Assembly (NCBI RefSeq): GCF_004379255.2
Contig: NC_056042.1
Location: 15,361,901-15,425,900 of the forward strand
Direction: 5' to 3'
Length of the DNA: 64,000 nt
Origin: Salvia splendens
Lineage: Eukaryota; Streptophyta; Magnoliopsida; Lamiales; Lamiaceae
Below the pieces are notes generated by a model. It had not been told where the DNA came from, did not search any database, and saw only the letters and a program-made list of their open reading frames with translations. Position numbers and translations under genes: made by a program. Below are positions 36,080 to 47,499 of the stretch, piece by piece (position 1 is the first letter of the stretch; each line of letters begins with the position of its first letter).

Positions 36080-38360
36080 CTTCCACCATTGTTTCTTCCA
36101 CCAATTGGAGTGGATTTTCAAGAGTTCCCGACGAATCATGCCAACGCTTGTTTCTACCGTTCGTTTTTCTTGATTCAAGAAGGTATAACTAAGATTTTCT
36201 TCTCATCTCCTTCATTGAAACCTTATTCTTGATCCCTTCATGCATATAGTGAGTGTAGAAATCATAGATCGCGAATTTAATCGGTGGGAATTTGTGTTTG
36301 CATGAGAATTTTGATGAATATGCGATTGTGAATGAGTTTATGTGAAGTTTGATTTGAATCTTTGGTGAACGATGTGAGTTTATGTGCAAACATGATTATA
36401 AAAAACTTTTAAGCATGATTGTGTGTTATAAGCATGAAAAAAAAATGGTGTTTGGATGATTGAGGAAGAAACCCTATTTTCAAAATTCTTAAGCCTGAAA
36501 TCTGTGATGTCGGATAGTGGATTCCAACGTGCTTTTGACCAACCAAACGATCGAATTTTGACACGATATTTTAACTGAGTTAAATTCAATGTGTTTTTCT
36601 GTGTTGTGTGTAAATTTCGGCCCTTGTTGATGAAAGATGAATTTGTAATGAATTTTTGAAGTCGATTGCGCAATTCTGCCAGAAACTTGTCTTCTCTGCC
36701 AGAAAGTTTCGTTTTCTATTTGACCCATCAAATGGCCTCCTTTTTATGTAAATTTTGAACTAGACGAAATTTGATGTGTCTTCTGAGTTGTGTAAAAATT
36801 TCAGCCTCATCGGACATCGGATGAATATTTGGTGAATTTTTCAAATGAACTGCGCAGTGCTGCCAAAATTTTATGTTCTGACCAGAGAGTTGCATTAATG
36901 TTTTGACTGACTAAATGACATGATTTGAGTGAGAATTTATAACTGAATGAACTTGAAGGTGTCTACTGTGTTGTGACCAAAATTTAACTTCATATGAGGT
37001 CGGATGGATGTTTGCGTGATTTTACAAACCAACCGTGCAGTTCTGCCAGATTTGTTGTTCTGTGGAAATATTACTTGTTGTCAAGTTTTAATGATTTATA
37101 TGATGCATGTATGATTTGGGAAGGTATCCTATGACGTGATTATGTGCGACACGTCGAGAAATATTATGGCATGTTTTTCGTATGTTGATGAATGTTGGGA
37201 TGGATAAATTTAAGAGAATGATAGGACGAACGATAGGACATGCATGATAATGTGAATTGATGGAAGGCTAATTTGTATTGTGGTTTGGCAAGGGTGATTG
37301 TGGATACGTGAGCTCGAGGAACAAGAGTTTCCATAAGTTGGTTTTTGTGTTGTATAAACGATCGAGGTGGGCTTTCTTTTCAAACCTTTTTATTTTCCGA
37401 AAATACGATGTGGTGTTATAAGGTTGGTTTAACTTGTTATGTCATGCCTTGTTATTTTGTTTGTGAGATTGTTGTCTGATGCCTAGTTCGTCTGAGCTTG
37501 CTCCATTAGGCTATATGGTTGTGTTGTGAAATGAATTCGGGTCTGAGTAGGGTCGTAAACCCTATCAATCTGTGTATACTGGTGGGATCGTGAGCCGTCC
37601 TTGCTAGTCGGCCGGCCTCGTGGGCGAATAGTGTGGCCACACTTTCGTCGCACTGTGATATGATGACTGTGATTGATGGATTGATGTGAAAAGCGGGGAG
37701 ATAAATTGTCTGGCCAGACTTGAAATATTTTGTGTTCTCGAGATATTTCTTACTACATATAAAACTCGAGATCACTGGTATGGATGACATAACTATATTA
37801 AAATGTTTTCGGCATGAGCCCATTGAGTACAACAAGTACTCAGCCCTGCATATTCTTTTTCTTTATGTGCAGGTTGAGCGGGATGTTGCGGAGGATGTTG
37901 AGTTGGCCTAAGAACTTAGGATGCGTTATGTCTTCATACATAGGCGTTATCCTCGACTCTCTTTAAACCTTATTTCCGCTGCTATATTTTGAACTATGTT
38001 TCAAAACTTTAATCTTTTTCGTACTGTGTTGAGCAAGTATGGTTGTGTTAAGCTTTTAAACGAGTATTTGCAATGTTACTTTAAAATGTTGTTTACGTGA
38101 TTTAAACTAAATGGTTCTTTAGAAGTTAATTGGGTTTTTAATATTTATTTTCTCTGCTGCTTCTTTCTAAAAAAGAAAAAAATATATTTATCTTAAGTCG
38201 CTTCTAATTATAACCTTAGACTTTTTAACCTAAAATATTTTTTCTTCCTTTAAGCTAATTGAGTTTTCGTAAACTGTTATCCTTGTAAGTTGTCGTTTTT
38301 TATCGTCCCTTGGTCACGATCGCCGCGTTTGTAGTACCCCTAGTATGGGTGGTCGTGACA
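36080..38360 (+). repeat. Element A 5' LTR, second part
   Basis: Continues the LTR interrupted at 13156 and matches 45657-45949 and 63504-64000. It ends GGTCGTGACA, followed by the primer site. It has the GAGGTGGGCTTTC block at 37366, the GAATTCGGGTC block at 37529 and the hairpin pair at 37824-37873. Confidence 0.9.
37824..37873 (+). promoter_or_regulatory. Conserved two-hairpin module (element A 5' LTR)
   Basis: TGAGTAC-AACAA-GTACTCA (37824-37842), then CCTGCA ... TGCAGG (37845-37850 / 37868-37873) and GTTGAGCG. The pyrimidine-rich loop ending TGCAG could alternatively act as a 3' splice site. Confidence 0.6.
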
Positions 38361-38378
38361 GAGTGGTAACAGAGCTTC
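38361..38378 (+). other. Element A primer-binding site (tRNA-iMet, one mismatch)
   Basis: GAGTGGTAACAGAGC right after the LTR end. The usual T of GGTATC is A here. Confidence 0.85.
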
Positions 38379-39218
38379 GTTCTTTCGCTCTGGTCCGAGA
38401 GTCTTCTTTTACCTTAAGTCTAGATTTGTGAACCCTTATTGACTAGAAGCGTCACGAAGGCTCAACATCCAAAGCATCGCGCTCAACCAAAGAAAGTGAG
38501 GTATGTTTTAAGTTGTTGCAAGCATGTGAGATCGATGCATGAAATTGGCGATGATATGATGATGATGTTTTGGCAAGTGTATGCATGCGAATGAATGTTA
38601 TACGTGAAGATGAATTGTGATGATATGATTATGTTGAATATGAGTATGATTGACATGATAAATTAAACACGTGTTATATATGTGAATGTGATGTTGTGAT
38701 GGTATGATCATGTGAAGTATGAACATGATTGACAAGATGATCTAAGCACGTGTTGTATGTTGATTATGTATTTTTTATGGAGTGATTATATGGAGCATGA
38801 GCAAGATCAGTATAATGACTAAGTATGTGTTGTATGTGCGAAAATACCACGACATTAACATGTGAAGATATGAAGCCTTAAGATAATACTCCCTCCGTCC
38901 CGTGCTACTCGCACGTTTGCTTTTCGGCTCGTCACAAAGTCCTTACACTATTTATAATTTAAGTTAGAATTAATGCATTTAATTAATATGTTAGTTTAAG
39001 TTAAGAGCTCTTTTATTAAGTGATGTCTCATTACACCTAAAATTCTTTTTTAATTACACAAAAAAATCAATCCCAAATTTACGGCCTAAAATGAAAAGTG
39101 CGAGTAGCATGGGACGGAGGGAGTATTAAACTTCGAACTACGTGACGAACTTAGGAAACATCATAAACAAACAATGAGATAAAATGTGTTTTAAAAAGAA
39201 ACTTTCGTTTTCGCGTAG
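38379..39218 (+). other. Element A leader, noncoding
   Basis: AT-rich, with many GATTATG-, GTGATG- and GAGCATG-like short repeats, and interrupted by the MITE at 38889-39123. The first 150 bp are shared with the element D leader. No ORF is supported. Confidence 0.6.
38889..39123. mobile_element. Stowaway-like MITE (Tc1/mariner type)
   Basis: 235 bp with near-perfect terminal inverted repeats, CTCCCTCCGTCCCGTGCTAC at the left and its complement GTAGCATGGGACGGAGGGAG at the right (26 bp in all, one mismatch), flanked by TA on both sides (38887-38888 and 39124-39125). The CTCCCTCCGTCC ends and TA target are diagnostic of plant Stowaway elements. It codes for nothing and would need a mariner-like transposase in trans. 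The element D leader lacks it. Confidence 0.92.
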
Positions 39219-39809
39219 ATGGCACGAACTAAACGAACCGCGCTTAAGAGCAGTCAATATAGTGCCAGAATGCGACAAGCAATAGACGATTACCGCCACT
39301 ACGAGAGAGAAGAAGGAAAACCTTTAAGAGAGGTTGTCGCCCATTTCGAAACCCTGTGGCGAGAAGTCCGCGGGTATCACGCGTCGTCCTTTAGTGGCAT
39401 AAGACGACTGGTCGAGTTAATGCCCGAGAGCTGGAACTCTTGGATGGAAGCAACGGCCAGTCGGTTTACGTGGTATGAACCACAAAATAAGGTGATGGAT
39501 GGAGACATGAAAGGTTTTCTGAAAGCCTTGCAGTGTGCTCTGATCGACTCACGTTCTGAGCAACCACCGTCGGCAGAAGATGAGAAGGACGAGATAGTTT
39601 GGGAAGAAAAACCCATGATTGAGGTTAAACCCGCGACGGAAGGTGAAGCCACGGCACAAGTAGGGATGATTCCGGGTTTCGAGGGTGATTATGTGGACGA
39701 TATTATGGATGATGATGAGGACTTCCATTGGCTCGACGAGAACCCGGAAGAGGAAGAGGACTCGGAAGAGGAAGAGGACCCAGAAGAGGAAGAATATATC
39801 GCTAGATAG
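39219..39809 (+). CDS. Extra ORF upstream of gag in element A, acidic, H3-tail-like N-terminus
   Basis: 196 residues, intact although the downstream gag-pol is broken. Three parts are visible. Residues 1-12 (MARTKRTALKSS) match the start of histone H3 (MARTKQTARKST) at nine of twelve positions, with Lys4, Lys9 and Ser10 in register after Met removal. Residues 15-115 are helical-looking with Trp and Arg (HFETLWREVRGYH, RLVELMPESW), vaguely gag-like. Residues 120-192 are strongly acidic (Glu/Asp runs near the end). It lies between the primer site and gag. No known family is recognised. The start is the first ATG in a frame open to 39809. Element D has at most a dead remnant at about 23693. The protein may be a chromatin-related accessory factor, or just a gag-derived ORF. 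Confidence 0.6.
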   Translation: MARTKRTALKSSQYSARMRQAIDDYRHYEREEGKPLREVVAHFETLWREVRGYHASSFSGIRRLVELMPESWNSWMEATASRFTWYEPQNKVMDGDMKGFLKALQCALIDSRSEQPPSAEDEKDEIVWEEKPMIEVKPATEGEATAQVGMIPGFEGDYVDDIMDDDEDFHWLDENPEEEEDSEEEEDPEEEEYIAR

Positions 39810-40043
39810 ATGAATGTTGTTTTTTTTTCTTAAGTTGTTATGACGATGGAAGTAGTATCTTTTTGCTTTTGTTTCAGATCGAATGTTTTGACTTTCCTTT
39901 CCACGTTATCTATGGAAGTTCACTTTTCGTATAACTTTACGTACTTGTGCTTTATCGTTTTGTACGCGTGCATGAATTCAAAGAAGTGGTGTTTTCATAA
40001 CAACGATTACTCACAACGATGCTAACTTGTGTTTTAGATCAAT

Positions 40044-41039
40044 ATGCCACCAAGACGTAGACGTGGTCCAAGAGTGGAGAACAATGTGGGGGAACAGACA
40101 GAGGGAAGTGTCGGGAATCCACCCCCACCTCCACCACCACCTCTACCCCAACCAAACGAAAGGGAATACATCAAGGCCTTTCGAAAAGAGAACCCACCCA
40201 AGTTTGATGGATTGGGAGAGCCCCCGAAGGCGGAGGCATGGGTACGAGACCTTGAGCGTATCTTTGACTTTATGGGATGCACTGATAAGGAACGTCTGGC
40301 TTGCGTGACTTATCCACTGACAGGACCCGTTGATTTTTGGTGGGAAACTAAGAGGAGGACCATGGACCCCGCTCGCCGTGAGGCGCTTACTTGGGAAGAA
40401 TTTAAGGAAGAAGTGTACAACAAATATGTTCCCATGAGTTATCGGCAATCGAAAGTAGTGGAGTTCCACACCTTAAAACAAGGAAACATGACGGTCACGG
40501 AGTACGACCGCGCTCTATGTGCGATGACCCGGTATGTGTCAGAATTGGTAGACACAGACGAGAAGATGGCGGAGAAGTTTCGTTCTGGCCTTAGACCCGA
40601 GATAAGGGCAGCTGTGGCCAGCCGCAGGGGAATTCCTTATTCTGAGGTGTTGGGTTGCGCCTAAGATGTGGAGGAAGCACTGCCCAAGAACGAGAGGGTG
40701 ATAAATCCTACACCACCTGCACCCCCATCGGACTATAGAGACAAGAGAAAGTGGGAGGGAAACCGAGCTCCTTTTGACAACAAGCGGCGTTTTTCCACTT
40801 TTCGGCATCCGTAGAACCATGGCCGCCAAGTTGTGCCACATCAGAGGGGAAACCCACAGAGAACACCCTACTGTAATCGTTGTTCCAGGTATCATGTTGG
40901 GGAATGCAGAGTTGGAGGCATTCGGTGCTATGCTTGCGGTGGAAACGGACACATGTCTCGAGAGTGCCCAAATAACAACAAAGGAGGAGCGAAGAATGGG
41001 CAAGGACAGAGGCCACCGCAACAGCCACAACCGATCTGA
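40044..41039 (+). pseudogene. Element A gag, broken
   Basis: Starts MPPRRRRGPRVENN at 40044. A proline run and the gag core (KFDGLGEPPKAEAWVRDLERIF, EEFKEEVYNKYVPMSYRQSK, EKMAEKFRSGLRPEI) follow until a TAA at 40662-40664. The remainder continues in other frames: YCNRCSRYHVGEC and a complete CCHC zinc knuckle (CYACGGNGHMSREC, 40926-40967), then a stop at 41039. Gag would package the RNA in virus-like particles. At least two frame-disrupting changes separate the core from the knuckle. Confidence 0.85.
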
Positions 41040-41161
41040 CAAGTGGCCCCACAACAAGCAAGGGCGTATGCCCTGAAAGGAAATCAAGTGCAAGAGCAAC
41101 AAGCTAACAAGGGCAAGGAGAATTTCACAGGTATGGGAAAGCTCCAACAACTACCTATTAT

Positions 41162-42193
41162 CGTGCTGTTTGATACGGGTGCTTCCTACTGCTAAGCTTG
41201 AACCGATAATGAATGTGTCTTCGCCGGTTGGAGGTTTGATTGATATTGTGAGAACTTGCTCGAACATAGAGTTTGTTTTAGGAGAACTAGGAGTAGTGGC
41301 CCAACTTTTGCACATCATGCCTTTGGAAAACGTAGACATAATTTTGGGAATGGATTGGCTTACCGATAACCACGAAACGATTCACTGTAAAGAGAGACAA
41401 ATTTCTTTTCAAGCCCCGGGCAAAGAGGCGACTATCTTATATGGGATCTCCATGAACCGACGAACCTCCATAATCTCCGCATTGCAAGCAACCACGATGA
41501 TAAGAAAAGGGCGTCCGGCATATCTTGTGTACTTGAACGGAGAGGAAAAGAAGGATTTGAAAGTGGAAAACGTGGCAGTAGTACGAGATTTTCCCAAGGT
41601 GTTTCCCGAAGCTTTGCCTGGACCGCTACCCGACAGACAATTAGAGTTCACTAATGATTTGGAACCAGGGTCTGCGCCAGTATCGAAGGCGCCAAACCGA
41701 ATGGCCCCTAAAGAGTTGGCAGAGTTGAAGATCCAGTTGCAAGAACTGTTAGACTTGGGTTTCATCCGACCTAGTGTGTCACCCTGGGGAGCGCCAGTGT
41801 TGTTCGTTAAGAAAAATGATGGAACGATGAGGATGTGCATCGACTATCTTGAACTCAACAAGATGACCTTGAAGAATAAGTACACACTGCCGAGGATTGA
41901 TGTTTTGTTCGACCAACTTCGAGGAGCGGGCGTATTTTCGAAAATGGACTTGAGGTCGGGATATCATCAACTAAAGGTCTGATGCGAGGATGTGCCTAAG
42001 ACCGCGTTTCGCACTCGTTATGGCCATTATGAATTCGTCGTGATGCCATTTGGGCTGACCAACGCCCCGGCCGTCTTCATGGACTCGATCAACTGAGTTT
42101 CCACGAGTATCTCGACAAGTTCGTGTTAGTATTCATAGATGATGTTTTAGTATACTCGAAGAACGAGGAGAACATGGATGGCATCTACAAACA
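41162..42193 (+). pseudogene. Element A protease and reverse transcriptase, broken
   Basis: The protease active-site motif DTGAS (41172-41186) is intact but runs into a stop within four codons. The rest of the protease ([23 protein letters not shown]) and the RT start ([45 protein letters not shown]) are open in the next frame, 41170-41982. A TGA at 41980 interrupts RT, and further frame changes follow near 42090-42190. The catalytic FIDD (42132-42143) is present but in a disrupted frame. Confidence 0.85.
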
Positions 42194-44424
42194 GTGTTGG
42201 AAACGTTGCGAAAGGAGAAGCTTTATGCCAAGTTTAGTAAGTGTGAATTTTGGTTGACTCGAGTGAACTTTCTTGGTCATATTGTGACGGCAAATGGAAT
42301 TCAAGTAGACCCAGCAAAGGTCGAGGCCGTACAAAATTGGAAATCGCCGAAAATGTCGAGTGAAATCTGCAGTTTCTTGGGATTTGAGGGATTCTATCGA
42401 TGCTTCATCGAGGGATTCTCTAAAATCGCGAGACCAATGACACAACTGTTGAAGAAAGGAGTCAAAGTGGTTTGGACGCCGGAGTGCGAGGCGAGTTTAA
42501 CTTTTGAAAGAGAAATTGACTACAGCACCTGTTCTAGCCGTACCGGCAGCCGACAAGGACTTCGCCGTCTATACCGATGCATCAAAGGTAGGACTTGGTT
42601 GTGTGTTGATGCAAGATGGGAAAGTGATAGCATACGCTTCCCGACAGTTGAGACCGAATGAATTAAATTTTCCGACGCACGACTTGGAGCTAGCAGCAGT
42701 AGTGCATGCACTGAAAATTTGGAGACATCATCTATACGAAGTGAGATGCGAAATATATACGGATCACAAGAGTCTCAAGTATTTCTTCGAGCAAAAGGAG
42801 CTAAACATGCGACAACGACGTTGGTTAGAGATCGTGAAAGATTATGATTGTGGTATTCACTATCATCCGGGCAAGGCGAACGTAGTCGCTGATGCTTTGA
42901 GTAGGAAGAACCAACCTCAAATGGCTTATTTCCTAACGCAAGAGGAAGCGTTGATTCGCGAATTCGACAGAATGAGTTTGGAAATTGTAAAAGCGCCCGA
43001 GACAGCAGGAGGAGAATTAGCGACACTAGTGATTGAGCCAGATTTACGAACCAAGCTCATAGAAGCCCAACGACGTGATGAGAAGTTGGAATAGTTACGT
43101 GCGAAGGTCAAAGCTGAGAAGCTTGATCATTACCATGAGGAGGCGGATAATGCTTTGACGTACGATGGACGATTGTGTGTGCCGAGCCTATGAGACGCTA
43201 AAAGATGAGATTTTGAGTGAAGCGCACGACATGCCTTGCACTGCTCACCCCGGAAGCACGAAGATGTATCGAGATTTGAAGTAACATTTTTGGTGGAATG
43301 GAATGAAAGGAGACGTGGCGTCATATGTGGAGCGATGTCTAGCATGCCATCAAGTGAAGGCCTTACACCAACGACCATATGGGAAATTGCAACCATTTGA
43401 AATTCCCGAATGGAAGTGGGAGCATCTAGCTATGGATTTCGTGACGAGTTTGCCAAAGTCTGCAATTTGGGTGATCATCGATCGACTAATTAAAAATGCG
43501 CACTTTTTACCAATTCGAATTACTTATGGCGCGGACAAGTTAGTAAAGCTTTACGTGAATGAGATTGTGCGTTTGCATGGGGTGCCAAAGACCATTGTGT
43601 CCGACCGTGATACGAAGTTCACATCAAAGTTTTGGATGAGTATGCAACGGGAATTGGGCACACAACTGAATTTCAGCACTGCTTATCACCCACAATCGGA
43701 CGGGCAGTCAGAGAGGACGATTCAAACGTTTGAGGATATGCTGCGAGCCGTTGTCCTAGATCTAGGGGAAAGTTGGGAAACCGTTCTACCGTTGGTTGAA
43801 TTCGCCTACAACAATAGCTACCAAGCGACGATCGATATGGCTCCGTATGAAGCCTTGTATGGCAGGAAGTGTCAATCCCCACTTTATTGGGATGAAGTTG
43901 GTGAGAGGAAGATGTTAGGACCCGACGCCGTAAAGGAGATGACCGAAATTGTGCATCAAATCCGCGCAAGGATCAAGGAAGCTCAAGATAGGCAGAAGTC
44001 GTATGCTGACGTGCGTCGAACGGAAATCAAATTCGACGTTGGTGATAAAGTGTTCTTGAAAGTATCCCCGACGAGAGGAGTTGTGAGGTTTGGAGTGAAA
44101 GGCAAGCTGAAACCGCATTTTGTAGGACCGTATCGATTGGCGTTACCTCCCAGCTTTGGGAACGTGCACAACGTGTTCCATGTGTCACAGTTGAGCAAGT
44201 ACGTGTTCGACCCCAAGCATGTGATTCATCAAGAGGAAGTGATCCTAACCCCCGACATGAGCTACGAGGAAAGGCCCGAGGCAATCCTAGATCGGAAGGT
44301 GCAAGAGTTGCGAAACAAGTCGATAGCATCCGTGAAGGTGTTGTGGAAACACCATGGTCCCGAGAAAGCCACGTGGGAGTTAAAAGATAGAATGAAAGAA
44401 AAGTACCCCGAGTTGTTTACATGA
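42194..44424 (+). pseudogene. Element A RT end, RNase H, integrase and chromodomain, broken
   Basis: The RT end ([27 protein letters not shown]) is open to about 42490. RNase H is in a second frame, 42504-43094 ([23 protein letters not shown]). The integrase zinc-finger region near 43200-43360 has a stop at about 43282. 43303-44424 is open for 373 codons: CLACHQVK, MDFVTSLPK (with a short deletion before WVIIDRL), SDRDTKF, NGQSERTIQ, and a C-terminal chromodomain (EERPEAILDRK ... VKVLWKHHG ... ATWELKDRM, PELF). A deletion removes the GPYEIIDEVGPVA linker segment near 44130. Confidence 0.85.
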
Positions 44425-44454
44425 GATGGTCAAATTTCGGGATGAAATTTCTGT

Positions 44455-44468
44455 TAAGAGGGGAAGGA
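44455..44468 (+). other. Element A polypurine tract
   Basis: AAGAGGGGAAGGA directly before TGTAAC of the 3' LTR, preceded by AAATTTCGGGATGAAATTT. Confidence 0.8.
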
Positions 44469-45949
44469 TGTAACATCCCAAATTTTTGCGACTTTTATTT
44501 TAATATGTCGATTGGAAATTTCATTTATTGAATTAAATTGTTGCTACGGGATTGAGTTTGATTATGTGGAATAAGTTGTCATGGATGTTTTGGAATGAAG
44601 TGCTTTATATTTTTTTTATGTGGGGGATCAATTTAAATAAAATTATGCATTTAGTTCTAGCCAAGTAAAGTGGCTATTGTCGGCCCTTCCCATTTATTGG
44701 AAATTTTATTCTTTCTTGGATTTGATTAATTGTTTTGGGATATACATCCAAATTAAATCCAAGTCAAATTATCCCTAAATTGTATTACATGAAATTCGAA
44801 CTCTAGCCTACCATCCTTGGGAGTTTCGAAAATCCCCTATTTAAAATAGGAGGATGAATTATTTTCTTTGATTTAATTGGTGCCTTGTTGACTCCCTCCT
44901 TTTGAATTAAATTCAATTAAATCATGTCACATTTTATTTCTTCACCCAAATGAAATAAAGAGTTGAAATAATTCCTTGGCTATTTAAATTGTTTTCGGCC
45001 CCTTCTCTATTTTTTTGATGATAATTTATTTGTTTCCTTTTTTTTGTGGAATCCCTTTTTATTCAATTAAATACCATACTAATACCTATGTCTAATTAAT
45101 TGGGGATGTGAATATTTCCTTTTATTCCTCACCTATACCACACGCCCCTATGCCTTATTTTTCCTTGTGGGAATTTATTTATTTGTTACCTATTTTACGG
45201 GAGCCCTTTTCCTACAAAGAAATTACCAAATTTAAATCCTATTCTATTTAATTGAGGATTTAAATAATTTCCTTGTGCATTTCCTCTTAAATTTTCAGCC
45301 TTTACCTCATTTTTTTACTTAGAGATTTAATTTATTTTGTTCCCTTGTTTATGGAATATTCAATGTTTTATTTCCTAAATTGTGGATTTATTTCTCTCCA
45401 AGTAAATACCAAATAATTCCTTGTAAATTCTCAGCCATAATTTTCAAAAATTATGCCTCTTTTAATTGTGGGAATTTTAATTATTGACCTCTATTTTATT
45501 CCCCCACAACTAATTAAATTTTGGAATTAACCTAGACCTATAAAATCACCTAAACTAAACCCTAGCCTCATTTTCTCCCCCAACCCTAGCCGCCCACTCC
45601 CTCTCCCTCTCTCTCTCACGCCTCTCCTCTCCCTCACTCTCATCCTCTCCAAAGACTTCTTCTACCATTGTTTCTTGCACCAAATGGAGTGGATTTTCAA
45701 GAGTTCCCGACGAATCGTGACTACACTTGTTTCTACCGTTCGTTTTTCTTGATTCAAGAAGGTATAACTAAGATTTTCTTCTCATCTCCTTCATTGAAAC
45801 CTTATTCTTGATCCCTTCATGCATATAGTGAGTGTAGGAATCATAGATCGCGAATTTAATAGGTGGGAATTTGTGTTTGCATGAGAACTTTGATGAATAT
45901 GAGATTGTGAATGAGTTTATGTGATGTTTGATTTGAATCTTTGGTGAAC
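44469..45949 (+). repeat. Element A 3' LTR, first part
   Basis: Matches 11985-13156 and 36080-36372. Interrupted after TTTGGTGAAC by element E. The TATA (45539) and telo-box (45557-45564) are conserved with the 5' LTR. Confidence 0.9.
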
Positions 45950-47394
45950 TGATAAGGCTAATTTCATGCATGGGTCTAGGGATTTAATTCGTGATTTTAC
46001 TAGGACTAACGCACGTTTTAAGCCAGGTGTGTGAAGGAATTCGCCAGGTCCAGGAAAGAAGACCAAAAAATCACAAGGTCGAGGAACTGGCGATTTAGTG
46101 AACGATTATGAAGAGAATTGCTCGACGGAGGAAGCTCCAGAGTTGAAGGGTAGAATAGAGATTTCTACGAAGACTCAAGGGCTATTTCCGCATCTATAAA
46201 AGGCAGAAGCATGCAAGCTGGAGGGATCTTCCCGGGGGAGATCTCACCACAGCCTGTTGCTTAGTTCACTTTCCCACACACACACTTGATACTAGTTTTG
46301 AGGAGATCTCAGTTCGCACGTTCGGGTTTCATCTTAGCTTCCGAAATGGTGTAACACCGCTCTTGTTAGGAGCGAAGAAACAATTTATTTTCCGCTTTCC
46401 GCATTTTGCTTACTCTGCCGAGCTTCGTTGTTCGAAGCTCGGTTCGCTGTTTTCACCGAATAGTTTCTGGTTTAAATGCAAGTTTGATTTTCCGTTATGG
46501 CGATTGTGTTGATTTCTGGTTTGATCGTTTCGCTTATTGAGATTTTGGAGTTTTAATTTGTCGGAGTTGGATGCGTTTCGCAGCTGTTTACTGAGTTATT
46601 GCAGGTTAATGGTCAGATCTGGGAGATTGGAGTTGGATTGTGGAAGAATTTTGGTTGGATTTGCTGGATTTGTTGGTTGTTGGGTTCGGATGTCTTGGAT
46701 CCGGAGTGGATCAAGCATTCTGACGTGAATCTGAGTAGTTTCGATCTGATTTTCATGCTTAGTTTACGTGATTTTCTTTCATTCCGTCTAGTGTACGCAG
46801 ATCTGATGTTTTTCCGAGTTGCAGCAAGATAACGACGACCAAATCTCTATATTCTGTTCGAATCTCGCCTTTTGCTCAGTTTGTTAATCTGCAGTTCTTT
46901 CCGTACTTGCCATTTTTGGAATTATGGTCCCCACCCTCAGTCATATTCTATTTAGCTAGATTAGGTAGTTGTTTACACTGTCTAGGAAGTGGTTATGTTT
47001 CTTGTTGTCGAAGTCTGAATTTACAAGTTTAACATGTCCTAGGTCTAGCATTTACATTTTCTGCCTAGGTCTAGAGTTAGTTTAAAATTCTCAACCCTTT
47101 TGTTGCGTGGCAGCAGCCATTTGTCTGTCCAAAGTCTCTAAGCACTACTTTGCGAGTCCATCTCTGTGGGATCGACCCCACTTCCCTATACTAATTCATA
47201 GTATTCGGGTTGAGGGATTTATATTTTTTGAAGGGGGGTCGATGTGTGTCCAACGACCAAGCACTTTATGTTCTCTTAAGTTCCTAGACCTTGTGCTCTA
47301 GTGGATTTAAGGAGCGTGGTGTCTTGACCAAGCGCTTGCAGTGATCTATTTCTGTGCACACTCGATATAAAAATAGAGAAAACATCTCGCTTCA
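45950..47394 (+). repeat. Element E LTR L1 (5' LTR)
   Basis: 1445 bp, TGATAAGGC ... GCTTCA, followed by AA and the primer site. A TATA box (TATAAAAG, 46195-46202) lies 246 bp in. The TTGTTGCGTGGCAGCAGCCA stretch near 47100 is also found in L2 and L3. Short ORFs in it are repeated in L2 only because the LTRs are copies. Confidence 0.9.
46195..46202 (+). promoter_or_regulatory. TATA box of element E L1
   Basis: CTATAAAAGGC context, conserved at 58527 in L2, with TATATAAAG at 62290 in L3. It is the likely core promoter of the element transcript. Confidence 0.65.
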
Positions 47395-47396
47395 AA

Positions 47397-47414
47397 TGGC
47401 GCCGTTGCCGGGGA
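47397..47414 (+). other. Element E primer-binding site (tRNA-Asp)
   Basis: TGGCGCCGTTGCCGGGGA is complementary to the 3' end of plant tRNA-Asp, the primer characteristic of Athila/Tat elements. It begins two bases after the LTR end. Confidence 0.92.
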
Positions 47415-47499
47415 TGGATGGCGTACTTTGTGTTAGTGCCTAGAGTTTTTGGTGTGAATAATTTTAATTTACTTTTTCTTTCTGTTTTCTTTGTAGTAC

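Noticed and set aside
46537..46832. Short ORFs in L1 repeated at 58869-59164 in L2
   Set aside because: LTR copies of each other. Low complexity, no start context or domain.
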